NCBI GenBank assembly: GCA_963693085.1
Contig: OY856410.1
Span: 1,393,026,863 to 1,393,090,862 of the forward strand
Source of the DNA: Alisma plantago-aquatica
Lineage: Eukaryota > Streptophyta > Magnoliopsida > Alismatales > Alismataceae
Direction of reading: 5' to 3'
Length of the DNA: 64,000 nucleotides
Part shown: positions 10,101 to 22,100 of the stretch, piece by piece
Layout of the letters: every line of letters starts with the position of its first letter
How positions within the stretch are numbered: position 1 is the stretch's first letter
Made by a program: the position numbers and the translations under genes
Notes under the pieces: model-generated
Database searches by the model: none
Told to the model about the DNA's origin: nothing
Seen by the model: only the letters and a program-made list of their open reading frames with translations

Positions 10101-13100
10101 CGAGTTCTGTGAGTGTGCAACTCGACCGATTGGTCATCTTCAGAAAATCATCACTGGATCGGTCGAGTTTCCAACTCGACCGATAGAGTTGTTGTGACAA
10201 ATTTTCTAAGTTGACTTTTGAGTGATCAAACGTTGGAGTTAAGTATCCCTGATTTTTTCTCATCTTAGTTACAAGTCATATCATCAATACAAGTGATTAC
10301 AAAATCATCTAAGGTCATTTGGAGTGATTTCCCAAAACGCACACTTGCATTGCTTTTGACTTGAACTTGAACAAGCTAGGGTTTGTGTAATTTGATCCTT
10401 TTCATGTACCTAAAGCCTAAAATCAATTTTGAACAAACATATTAGATACACATGAATGGAATGGTTAAGTCATCATCAAAATATGGGCAATGTATAACTC
10501 TCAAGTCAACATTCTCCCCCTTTTCGACAATGACAAACCATTCATCAATCATATTGAAAAGGATATGTGAAGTTATACCTTTGCCTTGTGAATTGCAATG
10601 GGATTCAAGATTTGAACAGTGTGAATTGCTCGCCCTCAATTTATGTTTACTCTTACCTGCATAGTTAGTCTATATACACAAAGCAATATGACATATATAC
10701 TATATGGTCTTTTAGCAAGTCACATGATAAAACATATAATGAATAAGAAAATGATCACATAATGGTTGAGCTTCAAAACATTGAACTTCTCTCCCCCTTT
10801 TGACATTATCAAAAAGGAAGGGGGGTAGAAGAGCATAAAAACAGGCATTCTCCAAGCAGAACCAAACAAACATCCACAATATTCAATCTCAAAGCATATA
10901 CCAAACAGAGACGAGAGAAACAAACAATCTAAGTCATAATCAAAATATGGTAAAACACGACACCAACTCATGAGATATAGTAAATCAAAGAATAAGTGTA
11001 CAAAGGATTAAGATACAACCTAGAAAATATGTTCTCAGAAAACAACTACAAGCTAAAATGATGAAAACTAGATGATAAAATAGTACAGTTCAGAACATGT
11101 GCCCATATGTTTGTAATACAATATAGCCTAGAAAGATATATATGATCAACATCTAGACTGGAACAACTAAACATCTAAGCTATCTATGTCCACAGCGTCA
11201 TCGTCATCAGCATTAGGCTCGTAGTCATCATCTCCGTCTGAAGGTGCAACAGAGAGAACAAAATCACCTTCATCATCGGAGGCACCAGCAAAGCCATCAG
11301 AGCCATCATCAGAAGCATCGCCATCATCCTCATCAGCCTCCTCATTAGCAGCAACCTCCTCATCAGCTTGGTTTGACATCTCCTCATCAACAAGAGAACC
11401 AAAACCTCGACCGGGCCGACATGCATTATGCTCATCTCAAGACATACGAAGAGCATGGAGCTCATTGGCCTATGGGAAGGAAGGAGCAGAACTACCAAGG
11501 CTAGCAAGCAGAGTGGCCAAGGGGCCAGCTGTCAGAGGCAACACACCAGGGGTAGATCTGTAGCAGCGGAAGATGCAGGTGGAGGGGCAGGGTAAAAGTG
11601 ATCATATGCATAAGATACATAGTCACCTCCTGGGTAGGGCTGGTAGGCAGGGTAGGGGTGTGCACATGACAAGTTCATGTTGGACATGATGGAACATAAG
11701 TCCTGATGCAGATGCTCCTAAACATGAAGATTGCATGTTTGTTGATGCATCATGTAGCCCATAAGGGTTTCATTGGATATATGAAACGAGGCACGGGCAG
11801 GTCGGGTAGGCTGAGGTGGTGGAGGTGCCCGGGTAGAGGTAGAGGTAGAGGCACTAGGTGTGGTAGAGGATAGGATTGACACAGACTTCTGAAGGGTGGT
11901 CTCACTGATGCAAACTCCTTTCCGGGCAGGTTTGTAGTGCAGGTCATGGAAAAAAGACTTGACAGTGGCAAGCTGGAATAGACCACAAATTAGGGCTGGG
12001 TAGGGAGGGTGGGTGCCACGGGTGTTCTTGCCTGAGTCAAAGCAGGTCATATGATAGAGAACATATTTCGCCCACTTGACTCATATGTTCTTCAAGAGAC
12101 AATACATGATTACCGCAGTGTTTTCTGCAATCTCAGTCTGATTTTTCTTTGGATGAATATTGAAGTTAACAACTAGGGCAAGGATGCGTCTCTTGAGGTC
12201 CAAGACAGAGGAGGGAAGGGTGTACTTCTTCCTATATGGGAATTGAGACTTCTTCAAGAACTTATGAATATTAGGGAGAGTAAGAGCATATTGCTTTTAG
12301 AAGGCCTCATGCTCAACTAGGTCAAAATATTATGGATAGTCCTTACGCTAGGTGGCAGTCACTTCAGTACCCGAAAAAAAGATGTTCAGGGTATCCTCAG
12401 AGACTTGAAATTTCTTCCCGACTATCATAGATGTGAGGACTACTTGAGAATTAGGCGGGGGTACGAGAGTGTCGTAATCCAACGCAAATTTGCGTAGAAT
12501 TCATGAACGACTTTGGTGCTTGTGATGGAATTGTTATAGCCATGGAACAAAATTTCAATCGAAATTGCGAAATTTCGATCGAAATTTCGATATTTTTCCA
12601 ATCGGACATCGAAACGCATGTACGCAGAGAATGAGACGTCATTTTGCAGAAATTTCGCTAAAATTTCGCACTTAGATGCGAAATTTCGCAAAACAGTGCA
12701 AATTTTGCCCAGTTTGGGCCATAATTTCGCGAAATGGCACAAAATTTCGATAGAAATTTCGAGATATTTGTTCCTAGGATTGCTGCCACTACATGTTAGG
12801 TATTTTGGCAATTCTCTTTGTATCTTTTGCTTATAGAGGCTATTTTCTTTGATTCTAAGGTACGTTTCCCCTATCCCTAGCCCATGTATACCTCTTTCTA
12901 TGTTTACACTCTTCTAAAAGATGTGAAGAGAGTCGGTGGGGCGTAGCTCAGGCGGTGCGGCTCGCAAGACCTCTGCGAGAGGTCACGGGTTCGACTCCTG
13001 GCTATGCCCCAGAAGTGAAATCGTCGCAGCGTCGGCCGGCCAACGATGCTACTATTTGGGTACCCGGTTATGCGGCTGGTCGGGCCCCCGGGTTTACCCT

Positions 13101-16100
13101 CCCAGGGGGGGTCACAAAGTGGCGCTTTCTGAGGAGGGGTTCCCGGTCATTAAAAAAAAAGATGTGAAGAGATACTATGAAAAATAACAAAGTTCTAAGT
13201 GCTGCTACTATATGTTAGGTATTTTAGCGATTATCTTTGGAAAATCACATGAACTACAAACAAACTTGTGGATCTATGAAATAATAGTATTAAGTCTGCA
13301 ATTCTACAATAAATTTGTTATTATTACACATATTTATACATAAAATGACTTAAAAATAATGCATTTTCTTTGATCTATGTATACATGACCCATGTAACCT
13401 AACTAAATTTTAACACTAGACTTATATAAGTTGTAACATGTAAGTTTGTAACTTGCAACTATAAGTTTTAAGGTCTAAGTGGTAAATTGTGGGTTTGTAA
13501 GTTGTTTACAGTCTGACGGACTTGACAATTCTGTTCATTTGTGCACTCCTCATTAAGACATGGATCCCACTCATTTATAGTCTAACAGACTTGACAATGA
13601 GGATATGTATGGTCAACCACCACAAGGACAAGAACCACCACGACACTCAAGCTTCAACTAGGATTGTTGGACTCCTAGTTTACTACTACGCAAGACTTAT
13701 GGAACATCATAATGTGTAAGTTTGTTACTTGTTAATTTGTTTTATTTTATAATTATATATTATAAGTTGTAATTTGTAAGCTTGCAAGTTGTACTTGTAA
13801 GTTGTAAGTTGTAAGTAACTGTAAGTTTTAAAGTCTAGTAGTAGTTGTTTAAACTTGAAATTTGTAAGTTTGTAATAGACTTAGTCTCTAACTGTCTAGC
13901 AGACTTGACATTTCTGTTCATTTGTGCACTCACTCTTTAGAGCTTGAGCTACTTGAGGGTGAAGCTTCCCAAGCTGCATGAGCTGCATTCTTGTGTCTCT
14001 TCTCCTTCTTGTCCTTCCTCTTGTACTTGCTCTCCTTCTTGTACTCTTCTTCCTTCTTTGAGTTGCCCTTGTGGTGTGACTTTCTTGACTTGGGACATTC
14101 ACTTTTGTAATGTCCCTTTTGTCCACATTTGTAGCATCTAGGAGTAGAGGATGAGGCTTGCTTTCCTTTGAAGTGCTTGCCGTTAATGTAGTTGGCTTCA
14201 TGGTTACTTGAGCCATCATCTTCACTAGAGGAGGAAGAGGAAAATCCGACATGCAAGTTGTTGTTGAAGGGTGACCGCCTCCACTTGTGCTTTGAAAGCA
14301 CTATCTTTAATCTTCTTGGCTTCCTTCTCTTCTTACTTGGCTTCTTCTTCTTGCTTGTCAAGCCTTGACTCATGAGCTTGGAGGTTGCCAATGAGCTCTT
14401 CGGTTGGGATGTCATCAAGGCTCCTCACTTCTTCAATGGAGGTCATTTTTTACTCTCATCTCTTTGGTAGAGTCCTCAAGATCTTGGAGTTGATTACACC
14501 TCTATCCAAGGTGTTGCCCAAAGCTGCCAGTTCATTGATGATGACATTGAGTTTTGAGTACATCTCCGCAATCCCTTCTTTCTTGCGTATCTTGAAGTTC
14601 TTTAGAAGGTTGTTCAACATGTAGATCTTAGCCTCCTTGACTTGCTTTGTGCCCTCATAAGTGATGCACAATTTGTCCCAAATCTCATAGACGGTGTCCC
14701 AAGATGAGATGCGGTTGAACTCCGTTGGGGCAAGGGTTGCATAGAGGATGCTTATGGCTTTGGCATTGAGTTGGGCTTCTTTGAGTGCAGCTTCACTCCA
14801 TGTTGCAATAGCTCCGGTTGGCTCCTTGTATGGTGTGACCATCACCTTCCACATGTCAAAGTTCATGCCTTGAATGTAGAATTGCATGCGCCTCTTCTAA
14901 TAGAGGAAGTTGGTGCCATCAAAAACCGGAGGACGCATGGAGAAGCCTCCCTCTAGGTTGAGAGAACCAAGTAGGTTGTCGCCCATCTTCTCGTCTTGTG
15001 GGAGATTGTTGGAGAAGATCCTTGGCTTTGATACTACTTGTGTTGGATCTAGGGTTCTAGAGGGGGGTGAATAGAGCTTCATAAATTCTCACAAGATAGA
15101 TTCGACATTCAAATTATATCAATCAAAACCAATAGCTTAAGTGCAATTTGAAGTCCTAACTAACAAGCATAGCAAGGATGAGAGAAAGTGAAAGCAAGCA
15201 CTTGACAAGGTCGTTCAAGGTGGTTCCACTCTCCAAGCTAGGAGAGAGTTAGTCCACTACTTAGAGAGGTCAACCTCTAGGACTTTGTAAGTACTTTCCT
15301 CTATATATTCACTAATAAAAGTTACAATACAAGACCACCAAAGGACTTACCTATCCAAATACAAAAAGTCTTCAACCTTACTATTAGTATATACACTTTA
15401 CTGCTTTTCTTTACTTAGTGTATTTGCCTATTTCTCTTTATTCTCTTCTTCTCTTTATCCCATATTGCTCATCTCTAAATATTGTACACTCTCTTGTCTT
15501 ATAAAAGAGAGACCATTGTATTCTTTTTAGATCATCCAATAATAAGCAATCTCGTTGCCAACTTCTAGATGGTATCAGAGCGGGCCGATCCACCTTAAAC
15601 CTAATCCCTCTCACCCCAACCCTAGCCGCCATCTTCTCCACCAACCCTAGCCGCCGCCCCACCTTTTTTTTTCGCCGCTACAGTACTGCTACAGTACCAC
15701 CGCTACAGTACCGCTACAGTACCGCCGCTACAGTACCACTGCCCTCCCATCCAATCTCTCCACCAACCTCCTTCCCTTCTCCCATCCTTGTGGCCTAATC
15801 CACCACAGGCCCCTCCGTCTAGCTTCATTTCTCTTTCCGAAATCTCCGGACAGCCTCGGTAACTTTCCAATTCTGGCACGTTGACGGAGTAACGGGCTTC
15901 ATCCTCTCTGTTTGCCTGCGCCTCATGGTGAAGTGACTGATCCTCCATGTTGGCGTAGGTTTTTCTTTTCATTTGCTGCCTGCCCCTACGTGGGTTTTTC
16001 TAAGATCCATGCGTGAATCTTCTACCTTTTACTACTAGTCCATGTGTTGGACTTCTGTCTCTGACTGCTGACTACTACTGCTCTCTGCGCTTGTGCTTCT

Positions 16101-19100
16101 GCCCCTGACTGCACCTTCCGATGGCGACTCCGGATCTTTCGTGTACTCTGTGTGTTACTACTGTGAAGTTGGATGGCTCCAACTATCACATATGAGCAGC
16201 TTCCTTTGAACTCTATGTTAAAGCACAAGGGCGCTATTCTCATCTATCGACCAAGGGACCGGACGCTCCCACTGCTGATGCTGATGACAAGACCAAGTAG
16301 GCCTATGATCTCTGGTCCAAGGAGGACTATGGTGTTATGACCTAGATGGTCAACATCACCGAACTGAAGATCAACCAGTCTCTCCTTCGTCTCAAGACTG
16401 CAAAGGATATGTGGGACCAGCTCTCCCACGTATACTCTCACTAGCAAAATCCAAAGAAGGTGTTTGAGATCTTCAAGCAGCTGGCCAAGCAAGAGTTTTC
16501 TACTATTGATTCTATCGAGGACTACTACAACAACTGCTGTGCTCTCTGGGATGAATTTCAGGTGTACCATCCGCTTTCTGCCGACATCACTGAAATCCAG
16601 AGTCAACGGAACGAACTTCAGCTTGACCAGTTCCTCGCTGGTCTACCCTCCTTCGTCGGAGTTGTTGATCATATTCTCTCAAGTGATCCTCTGCCTACAC
16701 TGCGAGATGTTCTGAAACGTGTTTAACGTCTACCTTATGTATCTCAGTCTTTGCCTGACACTTCTGATGGAGCGGCCCTTGCTGTTCGCACAGGTGACTC
16801 TTCTCGTGGCCGCGGTCGAGGACGGGGTCGTGGTCGTGGGCGCTCCTCTGCACCTGGACGTGGCTCTGGTACTGAGACTACTGAACCACGCTTCTGTACT
16901 TTCTGCAAGGGCACAAATCACAATGAAGATCGTTGTTGGATCAAGCATGGCAAGCCAGCCTTGGCAAACCAAGTCACTACAAATCAACTTGAGACTACCA
17001 CTACCTCTGCTGCTCCTTCTGCTGATTGGATCCAGTCGGAGTTCGAGAAACTTCTTCAGGCTCGTCTTGCTGAAGCCTCTACTGACGGGAGCGCTGCACT
17101 TCTGACCCAGTCTGGTAAAAATTCATGGGTGATTGATTCAGGTGCGACATCCCATATCTCTGGAAATCCTGCGTTACTTTCTAACTTACATAATACTTCT
17201 GTTATACCTCCTGTTACACTGGCTGATGGGTCTAAGATATCTGTTACTGGCATTGGTGATATCTGCACTCCTGGTTGCCTGCCTCTGCGGTCTACTCTTT
17301 ATGTTCTGAAATTTCCTATAAATCTGTTATCTGTCAATAGAACTGTAAAATGTCTTCGTTGCTCTATTACCTTTGACCCAGATGGTGTTGTGTTTCAGGA
17401 TCTGTGCACGAGGACGACGATTGGTTCGGGCCATGAGGGACCAGATGGGCTATATTACTTGGACGTTCCAAAGACCGCAGCATATCTGACATCCTCTGTG
17501 ACAGGCATCCAGTGGCACTACCGTCTGGGACATCCTTCTGCAGCGAAACTGAAACATTTACTTCCTGATGTTTTAGATTCTGTTTTTCATTGTGAGAATT
17601 GTCAATTGGGCAAATAGACGCGAGCATCTTTTTCTAAGAAATCATGTATTAGTTCAAAGTAGCCATTTGATATTATTCATGCTGATGTTTGGGGTCCTTG
17701 TTCTGTGTCCAGTATTTCTGGATTTCGCTACTTTTTGAGTTTTATTGATGATTTTTCTAGAACTACCTGGATTTTCTTGCTCAAGAACAGATCTACTATA
17801 CTTGATACCATTACTGCTTATTTTGCTGAGATCCGTACCCAGTTTGCCAAACCTATCAAAATTCTTCGCACTGATAATGCCCTTGAATTCGTGCAAGCCT
17901 CGGTCAGCAACTTTTGTCGCAAACAGGGTACCATACACCAAACTTCTTGTGCCTACACTCCACAGCAAAATGGAGTTGCCGAACGCAAAAATCGACACCT
18001 CCTTGAAGTTGCTCGCACTTTACTGTTTCATTACCATGTCCCACACTGTTTTTGGCCTGAAGCTGTTTCCACTGCATGTTACCTTATTAACCGCATGCCG
18101 TCCTCTGTGCTTGGGAATCAAGTCCCTTATCAAATCATGTACCAGGATGCGCCTCTCTTTTCTGTTCCTCCTCGTATCTTTGGGAGCACCTGTTTTGTCA
18201 AAAATCTTCATCCTGGTCTCACCAAACTTGATCCTAGAGCAATAAAGTGTCTTTTTAGGGTACTCTCGCACTCAGAAAGGGTACCACTATTATGATCCCG
18301 TGTCAAAGAAATGGTTTGTATCTGCTGATGTTGTTTTCTTTGAGCACATGCCTTTCTACTCCTCTGCCGGGTCTGCCCTTACATCGGATTTATTAATGGA
18401 AACACCTCTACCTATGATTGATGATACTGATGATACTGCTCCTCCTGCTGAAAGTCCTCCTCTGAAAGTTTATCAACAAAGACAGAAGACAACAACTCCC
18501 TCTATGGCCCCTCCAGAGTTCTTGTCCTCCATACCAGATCAAACACCACCACAGATATACTCTGACTTAGATGTTCCTATCAATTTGAGGAAAGGAACTA
18601 GAGCTTGTACTAAACATCCTATTGGCAATTTCTGTACTTCTGATCATTTGGGAACTAATTTTACAAATTTTACTACTGCTCTTTCTGCTGTCTCTGTTCC
18701 TAAAAATGCTTCTCAGGCTCTTAAACATCCAGCTCGGCGTCAGGTCATGGAAACGAAAATGCAAGCTCTTACTGATCACAATACTTGGCAGTTAGTCGAT
18801 CCTCCTACTGATTGTTCTCCAGTTGGCTGTCGTTGGGTGTTTACAGTTAAGTTGAGCGCCTCATGGCACGGTTGAGCGCCTCATGGCTAGACTTGTTGCC
18901 AAGGGATACACGCAGACTTATGGGGTCGGCTACTTTGAGACTTTTTCACCGGTGGCTCGGTTGAATTCCGTACGCATTCTTATTTTTGTTGCTATTAATT
19001 CTGATTGGCCCTTGTACCAGCTGGATGTGAAAAATGCATTTCTGTATGGGGATTTACATGAGGAGGTCTATATGCAACAACCTCTAGGATTTGTGCTTTA

Positions 19101-22100
19101 GGGGGAGTCCTCCAAAGTCTGCAGGCTGCGGAAAGCTATCTATGGTTTAAAACAGAGTCCCCGTGCTTGGTTTGATAAACTAAGTACCATTCTTCAGAAG
19201 TTTTTTTTTCGACGCTCCCAGTCCGATCATTCTGTTTTCATTAAAAACACTACTGTTGGCATTGTTATTCTGATTGTATATGTTGATGACATTATTCTCT
19301 CAGGGAGTGATCTTGACGGTATTCAGGCTACTAAGTGTTATCTGGAGAAACACTTTGTCACCAAAGACCTTGGGACTTTGCGTTACTTTCTTGGGATTCA
19401 AGTCTCTAGATCTGCTTCTGGTTTATGCTTGTCTCAACGTAAATATGTTCTGGATCTTCTTTCTGACACATGACTTCTTGGTGCTAAACCTGCTAGTACT
19501 CCTCTGGATCCAAATACTAACTGGGATGATGAGAACTCTCCTGCCTATCCTGATCATCATCAGTATCGCCGCATGGTTGGCAAGCTCATTTATCTTACTG
19601 TTACTCGTGCTGATATTACTTCTGTTGTTGGGCTTGTTAGTAGATATCTGGATAAACCCCGTCAATGTCACTGGGATGCCGTTTGCCACATTCTCAAATA
19701 TCTGAAGAGTGCTCCTGGGAAAGGTTTGCTATATAAAAAATATGGTCACTATAAGCTTGTTGGATATTTTGACTCTGACTATGCCGGGAGTAAAATCGAC
19801 CGACGCTCCACCTCTAGCTACTGTACCTTTGTAGGAGGAAATCTTGTTACTTGGCGAAGCAAGAAACAGACTGTGGTTGCTCGCTCAAGTGCTGAAGCAG
19901 AATATCGCACCATGACGCATACTACTTGTGAGTTGTTCTGGATTCAGAGCCTACTGAAGGATTTTGGCATTTCTGACTCTTCTCCTATTCCGATGCACTG
20001 TGACAACAAAGCTGCCACTTTTATTGCCAGTAATCCTACTTTTCATGAGCGAACAAAACATGTTGAGGTTGACTGTCATTTTGTTCGCGAAGCTATCTTA
20101 TCTGGCCAGATATCTACTCCCTACATACATACTTCTGATCATGTGGCTGACATCTTCACCAAGATTATTCTGAAGACGAGATTCACGAGCATGATTGACA
20201 TCTACGCTCCAGCTTGAGGGGGAGTATTAGTATATACACTTTACTGCTTTTCTTTACTTAGTGTATTTGCTTATTTCTCTTTATTATCTTCTTCTCTTTA
20301 TCCCATATTGCTCATATCTAAATATTGTACACTCTCCTGTCTTATAAAAGAGAGACCATTGTATTCTTTTTAGATCATCCAATAATAAGCAATCTCGTTG
20401 CCAACTTCTAGACAAGATTTGATAAGGGACTTGATTCCCAAGCATAGAGGACGGCATGCGGTTAATAAGGTAACATGCAGTGGAAATAGCTTCAGGCCAA
20501 AAACATTGTGGGACATGGTAATGAAACAGTAAAGTGTATATACTAATACTTACCAAGGACTTACCCACTTTGCAAGAGTCTTCCGCCTTCTTCTAAGGAC
20601 TTACCTACTCTTACACAAGTTTCAGCCTTCAAAGGATTACCCACTCTTCTTGGATCTTCAGCCTTTGCCTTCTCCTTTACCTGGAAAAGATCTTCACCTC
20701 TTCTTCAACTTTGAAGAAGAACAACAACAGCTCCACCTTCACTCGGAGTAGATTACTTCACCTTTGCTTCTTTGAGGAAAGGGGTAGGGAAGATGGAATG
20801 GAATGAGAGTTTTACAAGCACAAGGAAATAGCTCTCTTACAACTAGCCTATCTCACTCATAATCACAAAATGATGTGTAAACTAGAGAGAGAAAAGGGCT
20901 CAAAGAGTTGCAACACACTCAACTATAGCAAGGACTTAGAATAGGATGGATGAGCAAACTTGGAATGAACTCCAAGGGATCCTATTTATAGCTTGGGTGT
21001 TCCCTTGAGTGTGGGATCACTTAAAGGCGGAATATAGCTATTTTCCAAGTTGCAACAGATCAATTCTCGCTCAAAACAACTCACCAACGGTTATAATTAC
21101 TTTTTCTGTGTTTTCCGTATAGTACATTTGGTCGAGTTTCAATAAAGTTCCGATTGGTTTGTTGTAACTGGTATGGAAAACTTATAAACTGGAGTTCTTT
21201 GAGTAGTTTTTTATGATTGGTTTAAAGTAAATGTTGGAACTTGAGTTCCGTAACTTCCACTGAATTACAGACTTACATACAAAACTCAGTTCTTGAGTTC
21301 CCTCTTAAAAAGAGCGGAAAATGAGTTTCGGGACAAATAACAACATTTGTTATACAATTATATTCTTCATTCGTGATAAGTGACACATGTAAAATATTTA
21401 TGACTAGAAATATTAGCGGTGTGGATATAGTTCATTGCTAAAATCACAACATAATATGATAAAATATCATACACTATAATCGCAATATATGAAATATTTT
21501 ACACTATAACCACCATTATTAGTACGATCTACAAAGTAAAATATACAAACATCATGAAAAAGAAACACTGCACCATGTGAGAACAATGTGATTTACGTAA
21601 TTTATTTTTATTCTTCATGTTTAAATAATGTGATGTGAAAAATAATAATTAATTGTAACATGTACGAATAATATAGTAAATGTTCCCTACAATAATGTAA
21701 AAATTAATATTCTACATTGCGTTAAACAATGATGAACCAATTTTTTTATTTACAAGCACATAAAATACAAATATTATTACAATAATTTGTATGCACAAAG
21801 TGAAATAAAAATATTATGATGTGACTTTGATCATAATATTTTTATTAAGATTATAATTGTACCATAATAAAATATTTTTAAAGGAGCAACATCTGCACCA
21901 TAATAAGTTGTTGTGGTTATTATCATTTACGAATATTATGATTTTTTACGGATATGATTCTTTTTTTTATATCTTTGCCATCCTCACTTATTTTTTATCA
22001 TACAATAAAAATTAAAAATATTTTTAGTGTTTTCCATATTTACACTTACAACAAACCAATCACATGGAAGTGAATGAAACTTATGTTCCAGAAACTGAAT

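Larger units (their letters stand above)
7307..10511 (-). repeat. LTR-A 3' LTR (left), interrupted
   Basis: Starts TGTTGGATC and ends CAAGTCAACA. Removing the 7578-9322 insertion and one TSD copy leaves 1452 bp, against 1455 bp for the right LTR. Its uninterrupted ...TTCAACCTTACCAAGG sequence near 9396 is the empty site of the copia element in the right LTR. Confidence 0.88.
15382..20548 (+). mobile_element. Ty1/copia retrotransposon with inverted U3 end
   Basis: The 5167-bp element is flanked by the TSD CTTAC (15377-15381, 20549-20553). It has 188-bp LTRs (15382-15569, 20225-20412; 4 differences counted, about 98% identical), a primer site, gag-pol and a polypurine tract. Beyond the 3' LTR a 136-bp inverted segment (20413-20548) ends in the reverse complement of the LTR start. 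It lies sense to the MRL7-like gene and antisense to LTR-A. Confidence 0.93.

Noticed and set aside
12938..13010. Functional tRNA gene
   Set aside because: The cloverleaf is imperfect in the T stem. The copy is followed by a SINE body and A-tail and is bounded by a 16-bp TSD.
20284..20568. 94-aa minus-strand ORF resembling integrase
   Set aside because: It is the inverted tail of the copia element read together with LTR sequence, not a gene.
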